From contig NW_025408667.1 of NCBI RefSeq assembly GCF_020360975.1, forward strand, positions 10,106,001 to 10,170,000: a stretch of DNA of 64,000 nt, read 5' to 3'. The first letter of the stretch is position 1, and each line of letters starts with the position of its first letter. Below, one piece after another: positions 22,441 to 32,691 of this stretch. This DNA is from Hirsutella rhossiliensis (lineage: Eukaryota > Ascomycota > Sordariomycetes > Hypocreales > Ophiocordycipitaceae). Made by a program: the position numbers and the translations under genes. The notes beneath the pieces are model-generated. The model worked only from the letters and a program-made list of their open reading frames with translations, made no database searches and was not told where the DNA came from.

Positions 22441-23640
22441 AGACCAATGTGTAGCTATTGAAGGTTGGGCTCACGCCCACACGCACCAACGGGCGCGCCC
22501 CTTGTCCTTAGAAGCGAAGATAATGCTATCGCCGTATCCGGAGGCACTAAATATGGTAGTTAACTAGTGGGATGCTAAGGAAGTTGCTTAACGGATCCGG
22601 GTAACCGTAAGCTGCTAGATTAGTAGGGAAACCTATTCTCCCCCGCACTTCGTATATATATATATAGTTATACCCGCGGACTCCCTCTTTTAAGCAGGAT
22701 AGCGTAATCTATACCCTCTTTCTTTAATGCAAAGACCTAATAACTAGTAATAAGCACCTAGGACCTATAGTAGATATTATATAGTTAGCTATATTATAAC
22801 CTTTAAATACTACTTACTAACGTTTTAAGAAATAGCTGTATAAGTAGTATAAGTTCTAGATCTTATTAGAAAAATAGGTATAGCTCTAGACCCTATACCT
22901 CTACCTAGAATAGTAATAGAAGTTCCTATAAAAGCGAACTAGTACTCTTCCTTTACTATAATTACCGGTATACTATTTATACGTTCTACCTTAGTTTTAA
23001 TCCTATATAATGCTTCTTATTTTCCTATTACATCGCTAGCTCCGAGTTTGCTAAGATCTATAAAGTATCTCCTTTACCGGAGCTACGCTTATAAATACCG
23101 CTATAATATAATTCCCTAATAGCTACTTATATAAGTTATATCGCTATAAGAAACGCCTAATATATAGCGTAACCTAGCGGTAGAATTAAGATACGCTAGT
23201 AATACTATAAAGCGAAGGGGCTTCTATAATAATATAATAAAAAAGAGCTATAAGTAGTACTTAGACTATAAGTAGATATCTAAGCACTATATTACTATAA
23301 TAGGGCTAAGAGAATAGAATAAGGAGGAGATAATAGCGTACTTATATTAGAGTAAAGCAAAGGATAATCGAGCTAAGTCTTAAGTTAAGAAAGAGATAGG
23401 CGACGACCCCCTAGCGAATAAGAGGAGAGGGGTAAAGATATATAGAAAAGCGCAAAAAGGGATAGTAAGGAGTAGTAAGCCGTGTACTCTACGGTTAATT
23501 AGGTTAAATATTATATAATAGTAAGAACGTAAGTTATTTTTATTTTTAAAAAAACCCCTCCGGAGCCACTATAAGCTCGCAGTATAATACTTCGTTACGA
23601 AACCGCGCTTTAAGGGGATTAGTTAGTGGGCGCGCCCGGG
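22441..23640. other. RIP-mutated block, no gene seen
   Basis: AT-rich, CA/TG-depleted DNA between two GC-rich islands that each contain GGGCGCGCCC (near 22492 and 23630). Those islands might be degraded ends of one DNA element, but a convincing terminal repeat could not be aligned. No protein motif was recognised. Confidence 0.45.
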
Positions 23641-24795
23641 CGAGTCGCCCATGCTTACCCCTCCTTTGGCTCACCCCCCTTATGCTCCGCTAAATGACAC
23701 TAACCTCACCAAAAATTCGATTCTTAACTGCCTGGATTTTAACGAATTTCGGAGATAAAAAATATGAAAATTTTTATACACGTGAAAGGCAGCAGCTTGC
23801 GAATAACTTTAAAATTGAGTAGATGACGTGTAAGTGAAGTTGGTCAATTTTGTATGGAGCGGCGCTATTTTTGCTGAGCATAAGGTTAAGGGGGAGAGGT
23901 GAGCCCTGCCTACTTTCTTCATCATGCCCGTGCTGCAGCACAACGGTCGTGTCACAGACACACGACCGCACTACCCCTCCTCCACGCACCAGGATTCCTA
24001 AGAGCTAAAGTATGTTGTCGCACCCAGCAAATGCCGGATGAAGCCTAGAGAGGGAACGCATATGCTAAACCCGACCTTTCTCCCGGTCTGCTGCATGTCA
24101 GCACCATCGGCAGAGACTTGGTAACAGCCCAACCAGCCGAGATCAGATTTCAAACGAGTTGACCATATCGTCCGTCATCCTAGGATGTCCTAACGGCTTA
24201 AGGATCCAATGGCGCCGATGGCAGCAGAGGGAACTCTATACCGAATCACCGTCATCAAGAAGAATGGGCGCTCGGAGGCTACGTCCTTGTAACGGTCTCA
24301 ACTGAGTGTGTTGAGAACTAGCTGAGCGACTGCAACGAGTATCCTAAAGCTAAGGAGAAAGGAAAGAAAAGAAAGAAAAGAGAAAGATCTAGAAAGCGAC
24401 GCGAGTTCTTAAGCGAAGCTCAAGGGCTCGTGTGGGGCTTGGTCGAGAGTAGAGCCGAGACCTCCACGGGCTCAGCCCGTTACAATACCCCCTCCGTCTC
24501 CTCCCTTTTGTGTGGTCAAGCACTTTAGGCGCGTGACACGCCTGGGATAAGAGAGTATATTTGCCTCTGTGAAACGTAGTGTAGCTCGCTTCTCTTTTGG
24601 CTTCGTCGAGTGGTATTATGCTCGACAGTGGCCCATTTCCGCCAAAAAGAGTGCCAGTCGTATATTGCTTGACAAGCCGACACAAGATCCAAAGTCCGGC
24701 TTGTAAAACTCCCTTGCAGCCTTGCCTGTGCTCCCCTCTTTGCCGTCGCCCTTTGTGTTCAGAAGTATCGAGTGGACCGCATTGCAACGGCATTT
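23641..24795. other. Normal-composition intergenic DNA
   Basis: No supported gene. A GA-rich simple tract (GAAAGGAAAGAAAAGAAAGA) sits near 24357-24390. The 134-residue minus-strand frame at 24389-24793, next to the thioredoxin stop, has no recognisable features and probably covers the thioredoxin 3' UTR. Confidence 0.45.
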
Positions 24796-25113
24796 CTAGG
24801 CAGCCAAACCCGTAATCTTATCCTCAAGGCCAACTTTGTTGGCTCCCATCATGTCGTCGCACTTGTTTCCGTCCTTGAACATAATAAACGTCGGCATGGC
24901 GCGGACGCCGTACTTTTGGGCGACCGGGGCGACCTTATCCACATCGACGGAGACAAACACAATATCCTTGAACTGTTCCGAGAGCTGTTTGAATACGGGG
25001 CTGATGAGACGGCAGGGACCGCACCAGGTAGCCATAAAGTCGACAGCTACCCTCTGATTCGCCCTAAGAATCTCTTCAAACTGCTCCTCCGAGGTAATTT
25101 CTATGACGGTCAT
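24796..25113 (-). CDS. Thioredoxin
   Basis: Single-exon 105-residue protein from the ATG at 25113. An in-frame upstream ATG at 25194 would add 27 residues with no thioredoxin homology, so the shorter form is preferred. The active site WCGPC lies at residues 30-34, followed by RLISPVF. The cis-proline is in AMPTF (Pro74). The length and the absence of a targeting sequence fit cytosolic thioredoxin, which reduces protein disulfides using thioredoxin reductase and NADPH. No key residue is missing. A MITE lies about 300 bp upstream, inside the likely promoter. The protein is almost certainly a functional thioredoxin; a role in the neighbouring metabolite locus is possible but unsupported. Confidence 0.95.
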   Translation of the reverse strand: MTVIEITSEEQFEEILRANQRVAVDFMATWCGPCRLISPVFKQLSEQFKDIVFVSVDVDKVAPVAQKYGVRAMPTFIMFKDGNKCDDMMGANKVGLEDKITGLAA

Positions 25114-25409
25114 CTTATAAGCCGGTGGGTTTGCGGTAATGGTCAGGATCGAGGTCGAATCTGTGATCGAGTACGGAGTAGACTGGAGATACATTGCCCA
25201 GTCGCGGGGAAGCCAATGCGCTTATATCATCACCCTCGAGGACCGCGACGGAAAGCGTGGTAACAGCTGGCGAATAGATCGAAACCACGTCTGCGACATG
25301 CGTAGCCAGTACGAAGGTCGATGGGGCGCACTGGCGCAAAACTCCCCGGTCACAATGGGTGCAGGGGTATCGGGCGCCAGCGACCCACTTGTCTCACAAG
25401 TGAGTACTT

Positions 25410-25507
25410 GTCAGGACAAGAAAGGGCCTATAATACGCGTTAGTAACACCTCTATCGGGGGTGCCCTCATTTTGCATGGTGTAGCGGTATTTTTACCAGC
25501 TTGACAG
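25410..25507 (-). mobile_element. 98-bp MITE, copy A
   Basis: Reverse complement of 54737-54836 with only a few differences. Ends read TTGTCAGG... and ...CTTGACAG and the element is flanked by TAC on both sides, a 3-bp target duplication. Inner core: CATGCAAAATGAGGGCACCC on the reverse strand. It is too small to encode a protein. It sits between the thioredoxin start and the 3' end of the adenylating-enzyme gene. Confidence 0.85.
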
Positions 25508-25718
25508 TACTGTCCATCGAAGTGCCATGAAAAGGTTAGACCGAACGCCTGCGGGCGGCAGTATTACGTTCTTAGTCGAACGGTTGAGTGTCATACGACT
25601 CTCGCCTTGCCGCCTATTAGCACGCGGCAATCTCAGCCGCATACAAGGAATACAGGCGTTGCCGCTTCACCCCACCCCTTGACAGTCTTCGGCACCGGCC
25701 TCTCCTTCTTGGCAATAA

Positions 25719-27405
25719 TCACCCTTGACTGTGGACCAGATCGTAGGTCTGCCGCCCTCGAAGCGCTGCCTGCACCGTCGGCCAAATCTGGTCGACCTGC
25801 AACTCGGAATCGGTCTCATCATGCAGTTCCAGCACCATGCACGGACTCGGCCGCCCGGTGCCCAACACGACGACCGATTTGACGAGCTCGTGCTTGCTGA
25901 CGGCCTCCTCGAAGCCCGTCGGGTTGATGTTCTGACCATTGGTCAAGATGATGTTATCGTCGGCGCGGCCGGCAAACTTCCAATGGTGCGGCTTGGTCTG
26001 GTGTCGGATGAAGAGGTCCTTCATGCTATGCTCCTTCTCGTCCGGGAAGACTTGGAATATTAACTGCTGACGCGGCAGGGTATCGTCGCGCACGACGACG
26101 AGTTCGTGGTTGTTTCCGGAAAAGTGTCGCCACTCGATGCCGAGAGTCTTGTCATCGATACACATGTATTCACAGTCGGCATCGTCAACGCGGTAGCACG
26201 GCGTCCAGGGCATCTCCGTAGCACCCCATATGGTGGTGAGGCAGACGTGGCCGACCAACTGCTCGGCGACGTGGGGAGCCAAGGGGCCTATGGAATCAAA
26301 ACTGTGTAAATAGCCAGCTCATTGCTACATGTGCTGTCATTTAGCCATCTCACCTCCGCCAAACGTGATGCCCTTCAGCTTCCTCAGTTGGCTTAAATGG
26401 GCGTCGTTTTCAGCAGCAAGAACCAGCCATGAAGGAAACACCGAGAGGTATTCGCACCGGCTCTGTTGAATCCAGCGTGTCATCGCCTCTGCCGTATATT
26501 CGCCAGCCGCAAGGTGAAGCGGCGGGATAACGCAAGTGGTGTTGAGGTAAACTGGCCTCACGATGGTCCTCGACATGCTCATGAGGTAGGCAGACAGAGA
26601 GCTGAGCATACGGCGAGGGGGTTTGTTTTCCGAGTTTGGCCGGTCGATGGGATGCACGGGCCTGCCGTCAAAGTCGGGTAGGTTGACGTTCATTCCTGCA
26701 GCGCAAAACCATGTATTGGTCCAAAGGATTGGCTTGGGAAAGCCTGTTGTGCCGGAAGTGTGGAAGTACTGCAAGAAGAGTGAATATGGTCAAGGTTGAG
26801 ATGAATCATACAAAGCCTACAACTATAGGATCATCGGCCCCGTCCTCGAGGCTTCTGCCGTACGGGAAGTGGCTAACCGGCGTGGCATCCAGGAGTGTCC
26901 TGATATGGGGGAGGGCCACGCAGCAAAGACTGCACGCAGCCATCAAATCCGGCACGATAAACTCATCAGTATAGAAGAAGGCCTTGCAGTTAGTTTGCCT
27001 CATCAGGGACAAGTGAGCAGTAGTATCATTCGACGGCGCCGTAATCAGTAACTGTATTACATATGGAGTCAGAACAAACGGAATGTACACTGCGTGTGAC
27101 ACGGGAGGGTGGTGGACCGTAACGTGGCATTTTGTAGCTGCCAGGAGTAGAAGACAGTAGCGCATGTCTGCAAAGCCTACATACGCAACTGTATCGAATC
27201 GTCCAAGCCCAAGCTCGCGGCACCTGTCCTTGAGCCACCACGCGAGCCGGTCGATAGAGTTGGCCAACATGCCAAAGCTCAGCACCAGGATATCCTGGTC
27301 CAAGTGCGCTGGTTGGAGAAACTCGGCAAAGACGCGGTCGGGCTCCTGGCGCGCAACGTCATCGATGGCGGTTGCCATGAGCTTTACTTCCTTGCTCTTG
27401 TGCAT
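25719..27405 (-). pseudogene. NRPS-like adenylating enzyme, A domain only, probably broken at the 3' end
   Basis: Predicted exons from 27405: an in-frame intron near 27136-27065 (acceptor TGTAATACAG), intron 26811-26769 (43 nt, GTATGA...TTGCAG) and intron 26353-26288 (66 nt, GTGAGA...CATAG). The joined frame gives the fungal AMP-binding series: TAIDDVARQEPDRVFAE, the P-loop-like YFHTSGTTGFPKP, ITFGGGPLAPHVAEQLVG, TIWGATEMP and WKFAGRADDNIILTNGQNIN. In A-T-R reductases and related enzymes this domain activates a carboxylic acid as an acyl-AMP. Here the frame stops at 25719 shortly after the A10 region would be expected. The homologous continuation (VIIAKKERPVPKTVKGW) is in another frame just beyond, and no carrier (T) or reductase (R/TE) domain follows. 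It is therefore a truncated copy, or less likely a stand-alone ligase. Confidence 0.78.
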
Positions 27406-28018
27406 TCTGGCTTGATATCTTTGGTCAAATACCGGGACGTTTGCCTCCGGATGGGTTAAGTCATGTATGGATGATGGACTCGTCGAGGTTGGATGCTTGT
27501 CCAGCTCCGTGTATGGGATGGGTAGGATTCAATTTACGTGGTTGAGCGTAGGGGAAACTTGCGCCGCCAGGATGCAGATGCGAGTACTGGGTATTACAGA
27601 GTATTGTCCAATGAAATAAATGCCGACATGAAGGATCTGCACAAGCTGGAGCGCGACCCGTTCTCTAATGTAGGGCACAGCAACCTTTATCTGCACCCTG
27701 CGGCCCGCGGGAGGGAGCTGTTTTCAGCTGAACCATAGCGAGGTAACGCCTGGGGCCATTATGCTGCATCCAGTCATCGAGATGGATGCCATCATGGACA
27801 TGTTGTGCGACGAGAGATTCAACCACCTACGTACCAATCCTTTCTTTCTAGCAAGTGCATATATCTAGTAAAATCATGTACATGTAATTACTGCCTGTGA
27901 CATAACTAATATAGTTTCTACAGTGACCTCCCAGAAACCTAGATTAATAGGGTAAACGACGGAACATATACGAAATAGACAAAGTCACCATTATATTCCC
28001 CTTTATTAGCCGCCGTCG
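27406..28018. promoter_or_regulatory. Shared intergenic region between the adenylating enzyme (-) and GNAT (+)
   Basis: About 610 bp between divergent start codons. The sequence is normal in composition, with no convincing frame; a 66-codon plus-strand frame at 27538-27738 is featureless. The divergent arrangement could permit co-regulation. No binding motif is claimed. Confidence 0.4.
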
Positions 28019-28792
28019 ATGCTCCCGCCCGCAGGCTACCGTATCCGCCCCAGCCGCCCTTTGGACCTCGACGCTGTCGGCGGCCTGTACGTGTCGTGCT
28101 TCGCCCATGACGCCATCGTCGACCTGCTCTTCCCCACGCACCGCGACTGCCCGCGAGACTTTCGTGTCCACATGTACCGCCATTACCAGCGCCGCTTGTG
28201 GACGCCCGGCTGGGTGCTCACCGTGCTGGTCGATGAGGCGCGCGGCGGCCTGCCCGTTGGATTCGCCTGGTGGAGGCGCCCCGAGGGGGACTTGACCTTG
28301 GCGGAGCGGTGGTTCACGTCGTGTATGCTTCTGTATTGTCCATACCCACGTTCTGTTGAGATGACCGTACCTTCAGACGCCTGGCTCGCCCCCCTCAAGC
28401 GGCTCTATGTGTCCTTCAAGGACTGCCTCTGGCCAACCGCCGTCCTCGCCACCAACGCCTCCATCCTCGGCCGTATCCTGGCCACAGTAGAGCTTCAGCT
28501 GCTCGAGGTCTCGCCGCCCCGCCACCTGGCCGCCGCCTGGTTCCTGTCCTCGTTCGCCGTCCTGCCTGAGCTCCAGGGCCGCGGGCTCGGCGCCGCGCTC
28601 CTCTGCCATGGCCTGCGCCGCGTCGACCGCAATAGCGCCCCGAGCTGGCTAGTCGGCATCGGGGGCGTCGATTACTTTTACGCGAGGCACGGCTTTGTCG
28701 AGGTTGCGAGGGCTAATGTCGAAGAGCTGGCTGGCTGGGAGGGCGGCACTGTTATGTTTAGGCACTCCAAGAGCCACGTCTCTCCAGCTTAA
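28019..28792 (+). CDS. GNAT-family N-acetyltransferase
   Basis: The ATG at 28019 opens a 257-codon frame. The acetyl-CoA binding motif A is seen as SSFAVLPELQGRGLGAALL (QGRGLG at residues 186-191), after a beta-strand pattern, and YFYARHGFVEV is the usual C-terminal element. A possible in-frame 54-nt intron at 28323-28376 (GTATGC...GATGACC...TTCAG) would remove an unusual Cys/Tyr/Pro-rich insertion and leave 239 residues. Either version keeps the frame. The enzyme would transfer an acyl group from acyl-CoA to an amine. In aerobactin-type pathways an acetyltransferase prepares the amine for NIS synthetases, and here it sits 2 kb from one, which makes that role attractive but inferred. Confidence 0.88.
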   Translation: MLPPAGYRIRPSRPLDLDAVGGLYVSCFAHDAIVDLLFPTHRDCPRDFRVHMYRHYQRRLWTPGWVLTVLVDEARGGLPVGFAWWRRPEGDLTLAERWFTSCMLLYCPYPRSVEMTVPSDAWLAPLKRLYVSFKDCLWPTAVLATNASILGRILATVELQLLEVSPPRHLAAAWFLSSFAVLPELQGRGLGAALLCHGLRRVDRNSAPSWLVGIGGVDYFYARHGFVEVARANVEELAGWEGGTVMFRHSKSHVSPA

Positions 28793-28882
28793 AATACATA
28801 CCTATACTTGCGATATGTGACGCGTGCGCGAATTTGCCTTGCTCCAAAGACCCTCAACCGCCCAAGGCCAGAACCGCTGAAG

Positions 28883-30267
28883 TCAAGTTTTGCCAGCCAT
28901 GTGTGCCACCAGACATATATCTAGACGTTCCTCGCTCACTATAAAGTCGGTCGGGACATGGACGTGGCCGTCGCGTCCGAGCATCATCTCCGCAACAGCC
29001 AGGGCACAGCGCGGGGCCACCGGCATGCCACATCTCGAGTAGCCGGCGCAGACCCACAGTCCCGGCCCGCCTCCGAGCCGTTCCGGCACCGGCCCCACCC
29101 ACGGATGTCCATCTCTGGAATAGCCCATGATGCCCGTCCATTCCCATGCTGCCACGAGCTCTTCGTTTTCCCGTCGGCCATGTGGCTTGAGCTTCACGGC
29201 AGAGGCCAAGACACGGCGCAGCCTCCGTCCGACTCGGGCATCGACCTCGTCATCTCGCGACACTCCCTTATCTCCTCCGAGTCGCTCGCCACCCAAGATG
29301 AGTAGGCCGCCATCGCGTTGAATCAAGTAGCCGTCGACGTCTCCCCTGACCCATACATAAGTATGCTCCAGTGGCCTGGCGTCTTCCGGCGCTTCCAAGG
29401 CACAGATCTGGCCCCGGACCGGCACAATGCAATCGGTGAAGCGGGCGAGCAGGCGAGACGTATAGGCGTTTTTTGCGATGAGGACCTGGTTGGCAGTGAT
29501 CTGGCCGCGCGGCGTGTCGAGTGTCCATGACGATTCTGCGCGCCGCAGCTGTGTTACTGGTGTATTTGTTTGGAGGTTGAATTCGTCTGCTGGGTGCCCC
29601 TGCAAATGGTCCTCGAGAAGCCAGCAAACGAGCTTGTATGCCCAACACTTCGCGGCATCTGATTGGAATACGGCGCCGGCAAGAGCCAGAACACGGTTAG
29701 TCTCCAAACCGGCCTTGTCCGTCACGAGCGCCGCCTTGGTCGCGAGATCGGGACAGTCTCGTCGCAACCGTTCCAGCTACTGCCTCGCAACTTCGACGGC
29801 CTCAGGCGATGTCAGGCCACGGACACATCCAACGGTGCGCCAAGCGCATGGAATGTCGTTGGCGGCAACCAAGTCCTGCAGAAACTCAAACGTGGCCAGC
29901 TCGAAGCGAGGAATATGCGGCTCTCTGTTGAAGACGTGGGGTAGGCAGTGCCCGCCATTCTTCAATTGTCGTCGACCTTGTTAGTCTTGGAACAAACAGC
30001 AGCGTCGAAGCTTACTCTGCCAGCTGCACCCCAGCAGGCCTCTCTCGCCTCCAGCATCACGACTTGCCTCCCGGCTCCAACGAGCTCCCGGGCTGCAAAC
30101 GCGCCGGTGATGCCACTTCCCACAGCTACCACATCTGCCGCTTTGGGAAGTTGTTGGGTACTTTGGTGGCCCAGAAGCGTCTTGGACGGTTCATGGTGCC
30201 AATAGGATCTCATGCTTCTGGGCGTGGGTAGTTCAGCCTGCCTCTCTCTCGGCTGGACTGAGCCCAT
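28883..30267 (-). pseudogene. DAO-family FAD-dependent oxidoreductase with one in-frame stop
   Basis: Exon 1 is 30267-30016, intron 30015-29960 (56 nt, GTAAGC, GACTAAC, AG), and exon 2 is 29959-28883. The reading frame is continuous for 442 positions except codon 145, a TAG at 29779-29777 after EAVEVARQ; the protein then resumes as LERLRRDCPDL. The Rossmann motif VGSGITGAFAAREL lies at residues 49-62. Family features follow: LEAREACWGAAGRNGGH, a central YKLVCWLLE, LIAKNAYTSRLL, and a C-terminal AWEWTGIMGYSRDGHPWVGP with an FAD-closing GYSRCGMP. Such enzymes oxidise amines or imino acids. The start at 30267 is chosen because the family usually opens 40-50 residues before the Rossmann fold; an upstream ATG at 30360 is less likely. 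The single stop may be recent inactivation, readthrough or an assembly error. Confidence 0.85.
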
Positions 30268-30800
30268 GGTTGACTGTTGCTTAGGCGTCTTCACCGCCCC
30301 CGGTGTGATGGAAATAGTCAGTAGCCCGGCCACACTCAAGTCTAGCGCTTCAGGTTTCAATCAAAAAGCCACGGGCATATGTATAATGGCCTCGGTCCAC
30401 GTGAAAGTAACAAGCGGTATATCAGAAGTCAGAAGTTGGCGCCTTGGACAGTACATAGCTACTCGAATACATGTACGAATAGGCGCCCTCACTGGAGCAT
30501 GATCGACGGATGCATGCATCATGCGTGCGTTGTCCGCCAACCCCGCACAGTCTATCACACCGGTGCTACGTGCCTCCAAGTGAGAACGTGGGAAGGCCAG
30601 ATTGGGTTATAGAAGCCCGCTAAGCCGGGGTCATGCTATATCTCAGGAGCTATATGTCCCACGACTATCGGGTATAAAGGAAGAAATGGATAGAAAAGGT
30701 CCAATAGATATCAAGCAGTAAGGCATTAGCTCACCGCTCTTGACTTTCTACTTTTGGCATGCTAGTGTTCCATTGACATCATTTTCCCCATCTCTTCGTA
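30268..30800. promoter_or_regulatory. Divergent promoter region between the FAD oxidoreductase and the NIS synthetase
   Basis: 533 bp between opposing start codons. It holds a CT-rich run ahead of the synthetase (CATTTTCCCCATCTCTTCG, directly before the ATG). No gene is supported. The head-to-head layout repeats that of the other pair in this locus. Confidence 0.4.
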
Positions 30801-32691
30801 ATGGCCATTTCCTGGTTCCAGGCAGCTTGCTTCGAGACAACTAGGCGACTCCTGGTACAGCTTGTCAGTGAAGGGCTGGCGGAAGCAACAGTCCAGGTCG
30901 TGCAGCCTTCAGGGCAGCAGTGCCTCGTTCTAACCAGCACCCAGAACAAGCCTCAAGATGGCTGGGTCAAAGTGATGCTACTCCCAGACACACATATGGG
31001 GCTCCAAAGCAACCGGGTCACCACCGTGGTTAGGTTAGAGACTCTACAGCCGCCCGTGACAATAGGCGGGAATAAAATGAACTCTACTGGATGGCCGGCC
31101 TTAGATCCCCGCGTCATCTTGGAACATATGCGCTCCCGGTTCCCGGACGTGACTGACGACCGCTTGATAACAGACATGGCAACCGAGTTGGAAAACTCTA
31201 GTAGGAACCAAGGTACGTCGGTCCTGTTCCGGGGTCCGGGGTGATATAAACTGCTCACGGCTAGCAGCCCAATGGCTAGAAATAAGTGCAAATGTAAAAC
31301 CATCGGACCTGTCGTGCCGGTCGTGGGAATGGGAGAGTACGTTGGTTTATGGGCATCCAACTCACCCAGCGCGACATCCCCTGGCCCAGAGACTGCACCA
31401 GAACTGATTATACCCTCAAAGTACCATCGAATGTTTTATCCGCAATCACCTCTATACCCTTTCGACCCGAGAAACTTGATAGATGTCATCCACCCATCGC
31501 TAGTCTTCGTCGCGGTCCCTCGCACCGACCTGCGTATCTCGGGTGCATTCAAGGAGACGTTGGAGCCCCTGCTCGCCGGACTGGGCATTTTATCAAGCGC
31601 CGGCAAGCACGAGTTGATTGTGCCTTGCCTAGCCCAGCAGCTTCCCGCCGTCCAGCGATACTTTCCCCAAGCTAGAGTGCTCAAGACGGTCTCGGAGTGC
31701 GCAGATGCGCAGGCCTCGATGCGTACGCTGACACTGCGCCCAGAGCTTGACTTTCCATTCCATCTCAAGCTGTCTCTTGCGTGTCGCATCACATCTGCAG
31801 TGCGAACAATCTCCCCACTTGCTGCCATGGCGGGTCCCGCCATAACAGACCTGCGGGCGAAGCTTCTGCCTCTAGACTTTTGGGTTTTCCGAGAAGTCGG
31901 AGCTGTGGCCGGCAATCAAGCGGATTCTGCTCACGCGAGACATCTATGTTGCATCCTCCGTGACGACCTCGAAGCTAGGGCCAAGGCAAACAACGAGGCA
32001 TTGATCATCGCGGCAGCTCTAGCGCAATGTCCATATCCTCTAGGCAAAAAGCGCTCTTACGCTGAAATATTATTCAACCTAAGAAGCCACGAGGAGAAAC
32101 GTAAATGGTTTAGAAGGTAATGCTAATAACTTACTCTATAACTGCAAAAGCCGAAAGCGAACGCTATGGTTGATAATGACCCGTCCCTTTTGCTCTCATT
32201 CTAGATATGTTGCCTGCTTATTTCGGGCCGCCTTGCCACCCCTCGTCCATCTGGGAATCGGGCTTGAAGCACATGGCCAGAACATAGTTGTCCGGGTATG
32301 CCTTCACAACCGGGCCTTCAAGGGCTTTGCAATACGAGACTCTGACGGGGTTCTTCTGCATGTGCTTACGTTACGGCGAAGCGGAGTAGTGTTTGACTCA
32401 ATTCCTGCAAACAGCGACGCATTCACAGAGGATCTATTCAAGTTATGGTCGCGTGTGCATCAAGCATTGCTACAGAGTCATGCTGCGGCCTTGATGAGCT
32501 CCCTGGGGCTCGAGAGACACGGTGGATGGGCTATTGTCCAGGAGGAGTTGGGCGACATGTTAAACATGAGCAAACCAGGGCGAAGGCTTCACGACTTCTT
32601 TCTCGGCGACACGATGCCCTTCATGTGCTTCTTGCGCTTGCGAATGGAGGAAAGGGGCTACGATGCAAGTGTCCGCACTCCCGCTGTTTAG
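30801..32691 (+). CDS. IucA/IucC-family NRPS-independent siderophore (NIS) synthetase
   Basis: Predicted four exons: 30801-31212, 31265-31368, 31422-32116 and 32205-32691, totalling 1698 nt, exactly 565 residues plus stop. Introns 1 and 3 are GT-AG; intron 2 (53 nt) is read as GC-AG and falls directly after the motif GHPTHP (residues 167-172). Other NIS landmarks: HELIVPCLAQQLP (about 235-247), SMRTL (271-275), HLKLSLACRITSAVRTIS (286-303), GIGLEAHGQNIVVRV (421-435) and RDSDG (448-452). These enzymes adenylate a carboxylate such as citrate and couple it to an amine or alcohol, without a carrier protein; they act in the cytosol. Length and motif order match the family over its whole length. 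NIS enzymes are scarce in ascomycetes, so ancestral transfer from bacteria is possible, but the introns show it is now a fungal gene. Confidence 0.93.

Noticed and set aside
22463..23690. GGGCGCGCCC islands at both ends of a RIP-mutated block, as possible inverted ends of a DNA transposon
   Set aside because: The matching part is a short palindrome and the flanking sequence does not align as an inverted repeat over a useful length.
24389..24793. 134-residue minus-strand frame next to thioredoxin
   Set aside because: It has no motif and no splice-supported extension, and it lies where the thioredoxin 3' UTR should be.
30268..30800. Iron-responsive GATA-type sites in the promoter of the NIS synthetase
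   Set aside because: No convincing ATCWGATAA-like sequence was found by eye; GATA-like triplets alone are too common to report.
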